Of a stretch of 7,575 bases of DNA, positions 1-5,744 are shown piece after piece. The stretch is from an uncultured Pseudomonas sp. GTDB taxonomy: Bacteria; Pseudomonadota; Gammaproteobacteria; Pseudomonadales; Pseudomonadaceae. Location: contig NZ_CAMPHI010000089.1 of the NCBI RefSeq assembly GCF_946885955.1, positions 1 through 7,575 of the forward strand, in the 5' to 3' direction. The position numbers and the translations under genes were made by a program. The stretch's first letter is position 1. Each line of letters begins with the position of its first letter. The notes under the pieces were generated by a model. It was not told the origin of the DNA. It searched no databases and worked only from the letters and a program-made list of their open reading frames with translations.

Positions 1-490
1 ATTCGATCGGGTCTTCGATGGTCAGGATGTGGTGATACTTGGTGCTGTTGAGGTAGTCGAGCATCGCCGCCAGGGTGGTCGACTTGCCCGAACCCGTGGG
101 CCCGGTGACCAGCACCAGACCGCGCGGCACGTCGGTGATCTTGCGGAACACCTCGCCCATGCCGAGGTCTTCCATGGTCAGAACCTTGGACGGAATGGTA
201 CGGAATACCGCACCGGCGCCGCGGTTCTGGTTGAATGCGTTGACCCGGAAACGCGCCACGCCCGGTACTTCGAAGGAGAAGTCAGTCTCGAGGAACTCTT
301 CGAAATCCTTGCGCTGCTTGTCGTTCATGATGTCGTAAATCAGGGCATGCACCTGCTTGTGGTCCATGGCCGGCAGGTTGATCCGGCGCACATCGCCGTC
401 GACCCGAATCATCGGCGGCAGACCAGCAGAGAGATGCAGGTCCGACGCGCCTTGCTTGGCGCTGAAGGCAAGCAGCTCAGTGATATCCAT
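1..490 (-). CDS. pilT: PilT, type IV pilus retraction ATPase (N-terminal half, runs off left edge)
   Basis: Hexameric cytoplasmic ATPase that powers depolymerisation of type IV pili, driving twitching motility and DNA or phage uptake. About 163 residues are visible and the gene leaves the window without a stop; family members are about 345 residues. The N-terminus reads MDITELLAFSAKQGASDLHL, typical of PilT. The PAS-like N-domain occupies roughly residues 1-100. The Walker A motif GPTGSGKST lies at 130-138 with Lys136, the same position as in P. aeruginosa PilT. The fragment ends in TIEDPIE, the start of the Asp-box region. The Walker B and His-box regions are outside the window. The start is supported by AGGAAG at 500-495 just upstream of ATG at 490. 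It is divergent from yggS, the arrangement of P. aeruginosa PA0395/PA0394. No damage is visible. Identity is very secure. Confidence 0.97.
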   Translation of the reverse strand, partial: MDITELLAFSAKQGASDLHLSAGLPPMIRVDGDVRRINLPAMDHKQVHALIYDIMNDKQRKDFEEFLETDFSFEVPGVARFRVNAFNQNRGAGAVFRTIPSKVLTMEDLGMGEVFRKITDVPRGLVLVTGPTGSGKSTTLAAMLDYLNSTKYHHILTIEDPIE

Positions 491-692
491 GGGACTTCCT
501 AATGACGTTAGAATGCCGCTCGCTGGTCGTCGAAAAAAGCTACCGCGCTCGGTTATGCGGCGTTGAAATCAGCCTCGGAATGCCCATGTACAACTTGTAC
601 AATTCGCCTTCTCAACTGATTTCGCCTTGCCTAACCATCGCTCGCTAGGTTTTTCAACGGCCTGCTAAACCCTAAGGCGGCTGGCATAAGTA
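491..692. promoter_or_regulatory. Divergent pilT-yggS intergenic region
   Basis: This 202-base gap must hold the leftward promoter of pilT and the rightward promoter of yggS. It is AT-richer than the flanking genes. I found no convincing -35/-10 pair at normal spacing in either direction. The best -10-like hexamer on the plus strand is TACAAT at 598-603, which overlaps a palindrome annotated separately, but no good -35 sits 16-18 bases upstream. TTGAAA at 563-568 is a decent -35 hexamer without a matched -10. No ORF or RNA gene was recognised. Confidence 0.6.
587..601. promoter_or_regulatory. Perfect 15-base palindrome, candidate operator
   Basis: TGTACAACTTGTACA is a perfect dyad: seven-base arms around a single central C at 594. 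It lies almost centrally between the divergent pilT and yggS starts and overlaps a TACAAT -10-like hexamer at 598-603. The size and symmetry suit a dimeric regulator with a short half-site. I cannot name the regulator; it does not match the LexA consensus. The palindrome is seen directly, while the operator role is inferred from its position. Confidence 0.4.
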
Positions 693-1382
693 ATGTCCAC
701 GATAGCAGAGAATATTGCAAAGGTCGGTGCGCGTATCCGTGAGGCGGCGCAAGCCTCGGGCCGAGATTGTGCGAGCGTCGGCCTGCTCGCGGTGAGCAAA
801 ACCAAACCCGCCGAGGCGATTCGCCAGGCCCATGCTGCAGGCCTGCGCGATTTCGGCGAAAACTACCTGCAGGAAGCCCTGGAAAAACAGCTCGAATTGA
901 GCGATCTGCCATTGATTTGGCATTTCATCGGCCCCATTCAATCGAACAAGACCCGGCCCATCGCCGAACATTTCGCCTGGGTGCACTCGGTGGATCGCCT
1001 GAAGATCGCCGAACGCCTGTCGGCGCAGCGTCCTGCGCACTTGCCGGCACTGAATATCTGTCTGCAGGTGAATGTCAGCGGTGAGGCGAGTAAATCCGGC
1101 TGCAGCCCAGAGGATCTACCTGCATTGGCACAAGCGGTAACACAACTGCCGAACCTGAAACTGCGTGGATTGATGGCAATTCCCGAGCCGACCGACGACC
1201 CTGCCGAACAACGGGCCGCCTTTGCTCACTTGAAGGAGCTGCAAGCCAGCTTGAACCTCGATCTCGACACTCTCTCGATGGGCATGAGCCATGACCTGGA
1301 AACCGCGATCGCTGAAGGCGCGACCTGGGTGCGTATCGGCACTGCGCTATTTGGCGCCCGCGATTATGCCAACGATCGATAG
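693..1382 (+). CDS. yggS: YggS/PLPBP family pyridoxal-phosphate homeostasis protein
   Basis: Cytoplasmic single-domain TIM-barrel protein that binds pyridoxal 5'-phosphate and helps balance vitamin B6 and amino acid pools; no enzymatic reaction is established for the family. It has 229 residues, the normal length. The PLP lysine is Lys36 in LLAVSKTKP (31-39), the position known from E. coli YggS. Other family signatures are FGENYLQEA (54-62), WHFIGPIQSNK (76-86), LQVNVSGEASKSG (124-136), MGMSHDL (196-202) and the phosphate-binding VRIGTALFG (213-221). The ATG at 693 has only a weak, distant purine tract (AAGG, 674-677), but the protein begins as the family does. It is the first gene of a rightward operon with proC 30 bases downstream, a pairing common in gammaproteobacteria. 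PA0394 is the P. aeruginosa counterpart by gene order. Confidence 0.95.
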   Translation: MSTIAENIAKVGARIREAAQASGRDCASVGLLAVSKTKPAEAIRQAHAAGLRDFGENYLQEALEKQLELSDLPLIWHFIGPIQSNKTRPIAEHFAWVHSVDRLKIAERLSAQRPAHLPALNICLQVNVSGEASKSGCSPEDLPALAQAVTQLPNLKLRGLMAIPEPTDDPAEQRAAFAHLKELQASLNLDLDTLSMGMSHDLETAIAEGATWVRIGTALFGARDYANDR

Positions 1383-1412
1383 ACCAGAATCCGTAATAAA
1401 GGGAACCCAGCT

Positions 1413-2246
1413 ATGACCACCCCTCGCATTGCCTTTATCGGCGCCGGCAATATGGCCGCCAGTTTGATCGGCGGGTTGCGCGCGCAAGGCGTTGCCGCCA
1501 GCGCCATCCGCGCCAGCGACCGCGGCGTCGAACAACGCGCGAAGATCAGCGCCGACTACGCCATCGAGACCTTCGCCAGCAACGCCGAGGCGATTCGGGA
1601 TGCCGACGTGATCGTATTGTCGGTCAAGCCGCAGGTGATGAAGGAGGTGTGCCTGGATCTGGCCGCACATATCGGCACCAACCAGTTGATCGTCTCCATT
1701 GCCGCCGGCATCAATTGCGCCAGTCTCGAACGCTGGCTCGGCACCCCGCAGCATGCGACCCCCGCCGTGGTCCGCTGCATGCCGAATACCCCGGCGTTGC
1801 TGCGCCAGGGTGTCAGCGGCCTGTACGCCAACGCCCAGGTCTCGGTGCAACAGCGCCAGCAGGCGGAACAGCTACTCGGCGCCGTCGGTGTGGCGCTGTG
1901 GCTCGAAGAAGAAACACTGATCGATGCCGTCACCGCGGTTTCCGGTAGCGGCCCGGCGTATTTCTTCCTGATGATCGAGGCGATGACCAACGCCGGCGAG
2001 CAGCTCGGTCTGCCGCGCGAGACCGCCGCGCAATTGAGCATACATACCGCCCTCGGCGCCGCGCGCATGGCAGCCGACAGCGATGTCGAGGCCAGCGAAT
2101 TGCGCCGCCGCGTAACCTCGCCGGCCGGCACCACCGAAGCCGCGATCAAGAGTTTCCAGGCCGGGGGCTTCGAGGCCCTGGTCGAAAAAGCCGTACGGGC
2201 CGCGGCTCACCGCTCGGCCGAACTCGCCGAACAACTGGGTCAATAA
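1413..2246 (+). CDS. proC: Pyrroline-5-carboxylate reductase
   Basis: Catalyses the last step of proline biosynthesis, NAD(P)H-dependent reduction of 1-pyrroline-5-carboxylate to L-proline, in the cytoplasm. The length of 277 residues is typical. The N-terminal Rossmann fold carries the dinucleotide loop FIGAGNMA (8-15). VKPQ (71-74) and MPNTPA (123-128) follow as in other ProC proteins. The C-terminal dimerisation and active-site domain contains AVSGSGPAY (175-183) and the signature TSPAGTT (235-241). The ribosome site AAAGGGAA (1398-1405) is well spaced from the ATG. The stop TAA overlaps the AAGGAG ribosome site of yggT 9 bases downstream, so the two are very likely one transcript. Nothing unusual is seen. 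PA0393 is the counterpart by synteny. Confidence 0.97.
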   Translation: MTTPRIAFIGAGNMAASLIGGLRAQGVAASAIRASDRGVEQRAKISADYAIETFASNAEAIRDADVIVLSVKPQVMKEVCLDLAAHIGTNQLIVSIAAGINCASLERWLGTPQHATPAVVRCMPNTPALLRQGVSGLYANAQVSVQQRQQAEQLLGAVGVALWLEEETLIDAVTAVSGSGPAYFFLMIEAMTNAGEQLGLPRETAAQLSIHTALGAARMAADSDVEASELRRRVTSPAGTTEAAIKSFQAGGFEALVEKAVRAAAHRSAELAEQLGQ

Positions 2247-2255
2247 GGAGCCTTC

Positions 2256-2849
2256 ATGTCCGGTTTTATCGAAGCTCTCATCTACATCATCCAGACGCTC
2301 GGCAGCCTGTACCTGTTGATCGTGCTGCTGCGCTTCATCCTGCAACTGGTGCGCGCCGACTTCTACAACCCGCTCAGCCAGTTCATCGTGCGCGCCACGC
2401 AGCCGTTGCTGCGACCAATGCGCCGGGTGATCCCGAGCATCGCCGGCCTTGACGCCTCGTCGCTGCTGCTGGCGATCATTGTGCAGCTGCTGCTGATGAT
2501 CGTCTCCCTGACCTTGATGGGCTACGGCGTTGGCGGTTTCCTCCTGCAATTGCTGATCTGGTCGATCATCAGCGTCACCTCGCTGTTCCTCAAGGTGTTC
2601 TTCTTCGCCCTGATCGTCAGCGTGATCCTCTCGTGGGTCGCACCGAACAGCTACAACCCGGCCGCGCAATTGGTCAACCAGCTCTGCGAACCTATGCTGG
2701 CGCCGTTCCGTCGGTTGCTGCCGAACCTGGGCGGGCTGGATATCTCGCCGATATTCGCGTTTATCACGATCAACCTGATCGATCGCTTCGTGCTCGCCAA
2801 ACTGGCGGTAGCAACCGGCATGCCGACTATCCTCAGCCCGTTCATGTGA
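2256..2849 (+). CDS. yggT: YggT family inner-membrane protein
   Basis: Small integral membrane protein of the YGGT family (197 residues). Function is not firmly established; family members have been linked to osmotic or ionic stress tolerance and, in plants and cyanobacteria, to thylakoid or envelope organisation. The sequence shows an internal duplication. Each half has hydrophobic helices followed by a conserved tract: DFYNPLSQFIVRATQPLLRP in the first half, and NSYNPAAQLV followed by EPMLAPFRRLLPNLGGLDIS in the second. About four membrane segments are seen, near residues 5-32, 67-92, 95-126 and 163-185. A strong AAGGAG ribosome site overlaps the proC stop. Its own stop is one base from the yggU start. 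The proC-yggT-yggU order is conserved in many proteobacteria. Confidence 0.94.
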   Translation: MSGFIEALIYIIQTLGSLYLLIVLLRFILQLVRADFYNPLSQFIVRATQPLLRPMRRVIPSIAGLDASSLLLAIIVQLLLMIVSLTLMGYGVGGFLLQLLIWSIISVTSLFLKVFFFALIVSVILSWVAPNSYNPAAQLVNQLCEPMLAPFRRLLPNLGGLDISPIFAFITINLIDRFVLAKLAVATGMPTILSPFM

Positions 2850-2850
2850 C

Positions 2851-3147
2851 ATGAGCTTCTATCGCTGGGACGGCGAGGACCTGATTCTCGAGTGCCACCT
2901 GCAACCCAAGGCCAGCAACGACGCGTTCGCTGGCCTGCATGGCGAGCGCTTGAAAATCCGCCTCACCGCCCCGCCGGTAGACGGCAAGGCCAATACTCAT
3001 TTATTGGCTTTCCTCGCCCGCGCCTTCGCCGTCGCCAAAAACCAGGTGAGCCTGGAAAGCGGCCAGCAAAGCCGACTCAAGCGCGTGCGCATCCGGCGCC
3101 CGGAGCAGTTGCCGGCAGAGCTCGGATTGACCGCTCGGTCGCCCTGA
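2851..3147 (+). CDS. yggU: YggU/DUF167 family protein
   Basis: Small soluble alpha/beta protein of the DUF167 (YggU) family, 98 residues, with structures known but biochemical role not settled. Family tracts are visible: LQPKASNDAF (17-26), GERLKIRLTAPPVDGKAN (31-48), then the helix HLLAFLARAF and the C-terminal strand SGQQSRLKRVRI. There is no independent strong ribosome site; the ATG lies one base after the yggT stop, so translational coupling is expected. It appears to be the last gene of the yggS-proC-yggT-yggU operon. In P. aeruginosa metX follows at this point, but here it does not. Confidence 0.93.
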   Translation: MSFYRWDGEDLILECHLQPKASNDAFAGLHGERLKIRLTAPPVDGKANTHLLAFLARAFAVAKNQVSLESGQQSRLKRVRIRRPEQLPAELGLTARSP

Positions 3148-3174
3148 CCGACCTTAAGGCGGGACTGTGATGCA

Positions 3175-3212
3175 GGCCAATTGACGGCATTGTCAATGGC
3201 CGCATAATGCGG
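3175..3212 (+). promoter_or_regulatory. Candidate sigma70 promoter embedded in two dyad symmetries
   Basis: The pair TTGACG (3181-3186) and CATAAT (3203-3208) has 16-base spacing and five of six matches at each hexamer, the best promoter-like sequence in the window. It lies upstream of the dynamin-like gene and predicts a start near 3215, leaving a leader of about 130 bases. The -35 lies inside an imperfect inverted repeat: GGCCAATTGAC (3175-3185) pairs with GTCAATGGCC (3192-3201) with one bulged A. The -10 lies inside a second, perfect dyad, CCGCATAATGCGG (3200-3212). No T-run follows, so an intrinsic terminator of yggU is less likely. The motif is seen directly; promoter activity and regulation are inferred. 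Confidence 0.55.
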
Positions 3213-3346
3213 GGGGCTGCAGAACGCAGGGTTACTGGCTTTGACGGTGTATGGCCAGCACCGCGCCTTCTGCCGCATACTGCCGAATCCGCGAAAACCC
3301 GAACAAGGTTTTGCACACGGAAGCGCCGCCAAAAAGGAAGACCAGG

Positions 3347-5329
3347 ATGAGCATGCAACGTCTGAGTCAACAGGTTGATATCTACGTCGCCTGGAAGCGC
3401 GAACTGATGCGCCAGATCACCCGCTACCGCAGCTGGCTGGTGAACAACCGCCTCAACTCGGAAGCGGTGGAAGCCAAGCTCGAACGCGCGCTCAAACTGT
3501 TGCGCACCGACCATATCACCCTGGCCTTCGTGGGCGAGTTTTCCCGCGGCAAGACCGAGCTGATCAACAGCCTGTTCTTCTCCGAATACGGCCAGCGCAT
3601 GCTGCCCTCGCAAGCCGGGCGCACCACCATGTGCCCCACCGAGCTGTTCTTCGACCCGCGCTCGGAACGCTCCTATATCCGCTTGCTGCCGATCGAGACG
3701 CGCATCGCCGAAGCCAGCGTTGCGCAGTTCAAACGCATTCCGCGGCACTGGGTGAACATCCCCCTGGATCTCAGCGATCCGGACAATATGGTCCAGGCCT
3801 TCACCCAGGTGGCGAAAACCAAATCGATGCCGGTGGAGCAGGCCATTCAACTCGGCTTTCACCCGGACATGCTGGAAAGCGCCGGCAAACCCGGCCAGGT
3901 TCTGGTGCCGGCCTGGCGCCACGCCATGGTCAACTTCGACCACCCGCTGCTGCGCCAGGGCCTGCGCATCCTCGACACGCCCGGCCTGAATGCCTTGGGC
4001 AGCGAGCCCGAACTGACCCTGTCGATGTTGCCCAACGCCCAGGCGATCATCTTCATGCTGTCCGCCGACGCCGGCATCACCGCCAGCGATATGGAAATCT
4101 GGCAGCAGCACATCCGCCACCTCGCGGAAGACAGCCAGACCAGCCTGTTCGCCGTACTCAATAAAATCGACGTGCTCTGGGACGACCTGGCCGGCGAAGC
4201 CTTCGTACAGAACGCCATCCAGCGCATTCAACGCACCACCGCCAAGCAGCTCGGCATCAAGCCCGAAGACGTTCTGCCGCTGTCTGCCAAGCAGGCCCTG
4301 TTGGCCAAGGTGCGCAAAGACCCGGATTTGTTGATCCGCAGCCAGATGAGCAACCTGGAGGATCTGCTTTGCGAACGCATCGTCACGCAGAAGGAACGGC
4401 TGATCGAAGACAGCGTGGTCAATCAGGTGCTGAGCCTGCTGCAGAACAGCCAACATGTGCTCAGCCTGCGCCTGCAGAAGGTCAACGAGCAGCAGGCGCT
4501 GCTCAGCAACCACCAGCAGGACAAAGGCCAGTTGCTGTTCGAACTGACCGCCAAGACCAAGGAAGACCACAGCCAGCACCATAAGCGTCTGCTCGGCCTG
4601 AAGAGCAACCAGCGCCTGCTGGCCCGCCAAGCCGAACCGCTGCGAGCACGCACCCGGCCCGAGTGCCTGCAAAAGCATCTGGACAAGGTGCGCAAGAACC
4701 TCAGCGCAAGCTGGACCACGGTCGGCATCAACCAGGCCATCCTGCACTTCTTCAACTCGCTGGAGGATGATTTGCACCACCTCGGCCAGGAAGCCGAGAT
4801 GGCCAATAAAATGGTCGCCGCCGTGTATCGCCGGCATAACGAGGAAAATCCGCTGCAAGGCATCGATGCGCCGCAGTTCAATGCCGACCGTTACATGCGC
4901 GAACTGCAGCAACTGCGCAACAAAGCGGACAATTTCCGCCTGCATGTGAAAACCCTGTTCACCGAGCAGCGCGCGGTGACCCGGCGCTTCTTCGCCACCC
5001 TGGTCCAGGAAGTGATCGGCCTGCATCAACGCCTGCGCATAGAGGCAGAGCAATGGGCCAACAGCACCTTGCTGCCGCTGATGCAGCACAGCCTCGAGCA
5101 CAAACAGCTGCTCGAAACCCATATGCTGCGACTCAAGGCCCTGGCCCAGGAAACCCAGCAAACCCGCCAACGCAGCCAGCAACTGGCGCGCTACTGCGCC
5201 GAGCTGGAACAGCAACTGGCCCAGGCCAACGAAATGCTCCGCGCCATGCGCCGCCCCGCGCCTATCCAGCGTCAAGGCAAGGTGGTCAACCTGCCGACCG
5301 GCGCCTGGGGCCAGAGCGGCGGCGAATAA
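3347..5329 (+). CDS. Dynamin-like large GTPase with long helical C-terminal tail
   Basis: Predicted 660-residue bacterial dynamin-family GTPase. Such proteins hydrolyse GTP and often assemble on membranes or nucleoid-linked structures; the role of this subgroup is not known to me. G1 is GEFSRGKTE (63-71, Lys69), the G2 threonine lies in GRTTMCPTEL (91-100), G3 is DTPG (210-213), G4 is NKID (272-275), and SAK (313-315) fits G5. A helical segment (1-55) precedes the G domain. Residues about 345-635 are Gln/Leu/Arg-rich and likely helical or coiled coil, as in dynamin stalks. No transmembrane helix or signal peptide is seen, so membrane contact would have to be peripheral. The start at 3347 is supported by AAAAAGGAAG (3331-3340); a second ATG at 3353 is possible. 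The upstream in-frame extension to 3251 is rejected because it would cover the leader. All G motifs are intact. A 64-residue ORF follows 65 bases downstream. Confidence 0.88.
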   Translation: MSMQRLSQQVDIYVAWKRELMRQITRYRSWLVNNRLNSEAVEAKLERALKLLRTDHITLAFVGEFSRGKTELINSLFFSEYGQRMLPSQAGRTTMCPTELFFDPRSERSYIRLLPIETRIAEASVAQFKRIPRHWVNIPLDLSDPDNMVQAFTQVAKTKSMPVEQAIQLGFHPDMLESAGKPGQVLVPAWRHAMVNFDHPLLRQGLRILDTPGLNALGSEPELTLSMLPNAQAIIFMLSADAGITASDMEIWQQHIRHLAEDSQTSLFAVLNKIDVLWDDLAGEAFVQNAIQRIQRTTAKQLGIKPEDVLPLSAKQALLAKVRKDPDLLIRSQMSNLEDLLCERIVTQKERLIEDSVVNQVLSLLQNSQHVLSLRLQKVNEQQALLSNHQQDKGQLLFELTAKTKEDHSQHHKRLLGLKSNQRLLARQAEPLRARTRPECLQKHLDKVRKNLSASWTTVGINQAILHFFNSLEDDLHHLGQEAEMANKMVAAVYRRHNEENPLQGIDAPQFNADRYMRELQQLRNKADNFRLHVKTLFTEQRAVTRRFFATLVQEVIGLHQRLRIEAEQWANSTLLPLMQHSLEHKQLLETHMLRLKALAQETQQTRQRSQQLARYCAELEQQLAQANEMLRAMRRPAPIQRQGKVVNLPTGAWGQSGGE

Positions 5330-5334
5330 GCAGA

Positions 5335-5363
5335 TTGGCTTTTGGCAGAGAAGCCCATATGCT
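5335..5363 (+). promoter_or_regulatory. Weak candidate sigma70 promoter before the small ORF
   Basis: TTGGCT (5335-5340) and TATGCT (5358-5363) are separated by exactly 17 bases, with four of six consensus matches each. It sits just after the dynamin-like gene stop and predicts a start near 5370, about 25 bases ahead of the small ORF. If active, the small gene could be expressed independently of the GTPase. The hexamers are weak, so chance occurrence is quite possible. Confidence 0.3.
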
Positions 5364-5394
5364 GCCGTACGGCTCAATGAGCAGGATATCTAGC

Positions 5395-5589
5395 ATGAAG
5401 AGTGAATTTAGCCTGATCGATTCTCAGGACGACCCCAGCGACAGCCAGCTCTCGAACCTGATGTCAGAGGTCCGCCTGTTCGCCCACAACAGAGTTGAGC
5501 GGGTCAATCGCAAGCTTAATGAGTCTTTGATCCAAGCCATCAAAGACAAGCAAAAGCACAGCGTTTTGCGTGCTCCCCGCAATGCCTGA
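5395..5589 (+). CDS. Unrecognised 64-residue charged protein
   Basis: I do not recognise this protein. It has 64 residues, no signal peptide and no membrane segment. The N-terminus is acidic and Ser/Asp-rich (MKSEFSLIDSQDDPSDS). From about residue 20 an amphipathic helix is likely, with Arg, Lys and Asn in RVERVNRKLNESLIQAIKDK (33-52), followed by a basic end. The ATG at 5395 is favoured because AGGA at 5383-5386 is spaced 8 bases upstream. In-frame ATGs at 5359 and 5377 have poorer ribosome sites. The gene is on the same strand as the dynamin-like GTPase, 65 bases downstream, so it may be an accessory protein of it; that is inference from position only. The opposite strand is also open here, but gives a less protein-like sequence with no good ribosome site seen. 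Confidence 0.55.
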   Translation: MKSEFSLIDSQDDPSDSQLSNLMSEVRLFAHNRVERVNRKLNESLIQAIKDKQKHSVLRAPRNA

Positions 5590-5594
5590 AAGCA

Positions 5595-5717
5595 ATGAAA
5601 TGGCGCACCGGCCCTTTGAATGAGATTGAGCGCAATCGACAGCCCTTCGATGAGCTGTCGCTGAAGCTCAGTATTACCAGAGCCTGGCGTGCACAAATCT
5701 GTTCTTTTTCCGTTTAA
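5595..5717 (+). CDS. Possible 40-residue ORF
   Basis: A short ORF starts 5 bases after the stop of the 64-residue gene and ends with TAA at 5715-5717. It reads with a protein-like composition, including LNEIERNRQPFDELSLKLSI near residues 8-27, then a basic C-terminus (TRAWRAQIC). No real ribosome site is present, so coupling to the preceding stop would be needed. It could be a genuine small protein, a decayed remnant of a longer gene, or chance. No family is recognised. It fills most of the 155-base gap before the convergent membrane protein gene. Confidence 0.25.
   Translation: MKWRTGPLNEIERNRQPFDELSLKLSITRAWRAQICSFSV
5637..5660. repeat. Inverted repeat in the convergent gap
   Basis: CGACAGC (5637-5643) and GCTGTCG (5654-5660) form a perfect 7-base stem with a 10-base loop, lying between the rightward small ORF and the leftward membrane protein gene. 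A transcription stop for both directions would be expected about here, but neither side has an adjacent T-run, so it is not a canonical intrinsic terminator. A T-rich tract (CTTTTTC) appears only about 45 bases further right. The stem would lie inside the possible 40-residue ORF. Confidence 0.3.
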
Positions 5718-5744
5718 CGCAGTCAATCAGACTTAAGCACTTGG

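Noticed and set aside
29..502. A plus-strand open frame over the pilT region
   Set aside because: The minus strand encodes clear PilT with Walker A. The plus frame has no independent signal.
1872..2852. A 326-codon minus-strand open frame across proC and yggT
   Set aside because: It is antisense to two securely identified genes, with a repetitive Gln/Asp/Arg/His composition typical of shadow frames.
3135..3151. TCGGTC/GACCGA hairpin with a 5-base loop across the yggU stop, as a terminator
   Set aside because: The stem is only 6 bases and no T-run follows, so it does not meet the usual intrinsic terminator pattern.
3251..3346. N-terminal extension of the dynamin-like protein to an ATG at 3251
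   Set aside because: The ATG at 3347 has a clear ribosome site. The extension is Pro/Arg-rich with no domain and no good ribosome site.
3077..5377. A 766-codon open frame on the minus strand, antisense to the dynamin-like GTPase
   Set aside because: It mirrors the GC-rich codon structure of a well-supported gene on the other strand. Its translation is rich in Ala, Gln, His and Leu and lacks recognisable motifs, while the plus strand has all GTPase motifs.
5424..5726. A 100-codon minus-strand ORF overlapping the small ORF and the convergent gap
   Set aside because: It is antisense to the 64-residue ORF, which has a better ribosome site. It remains possible but no ribosome site or family supports it.
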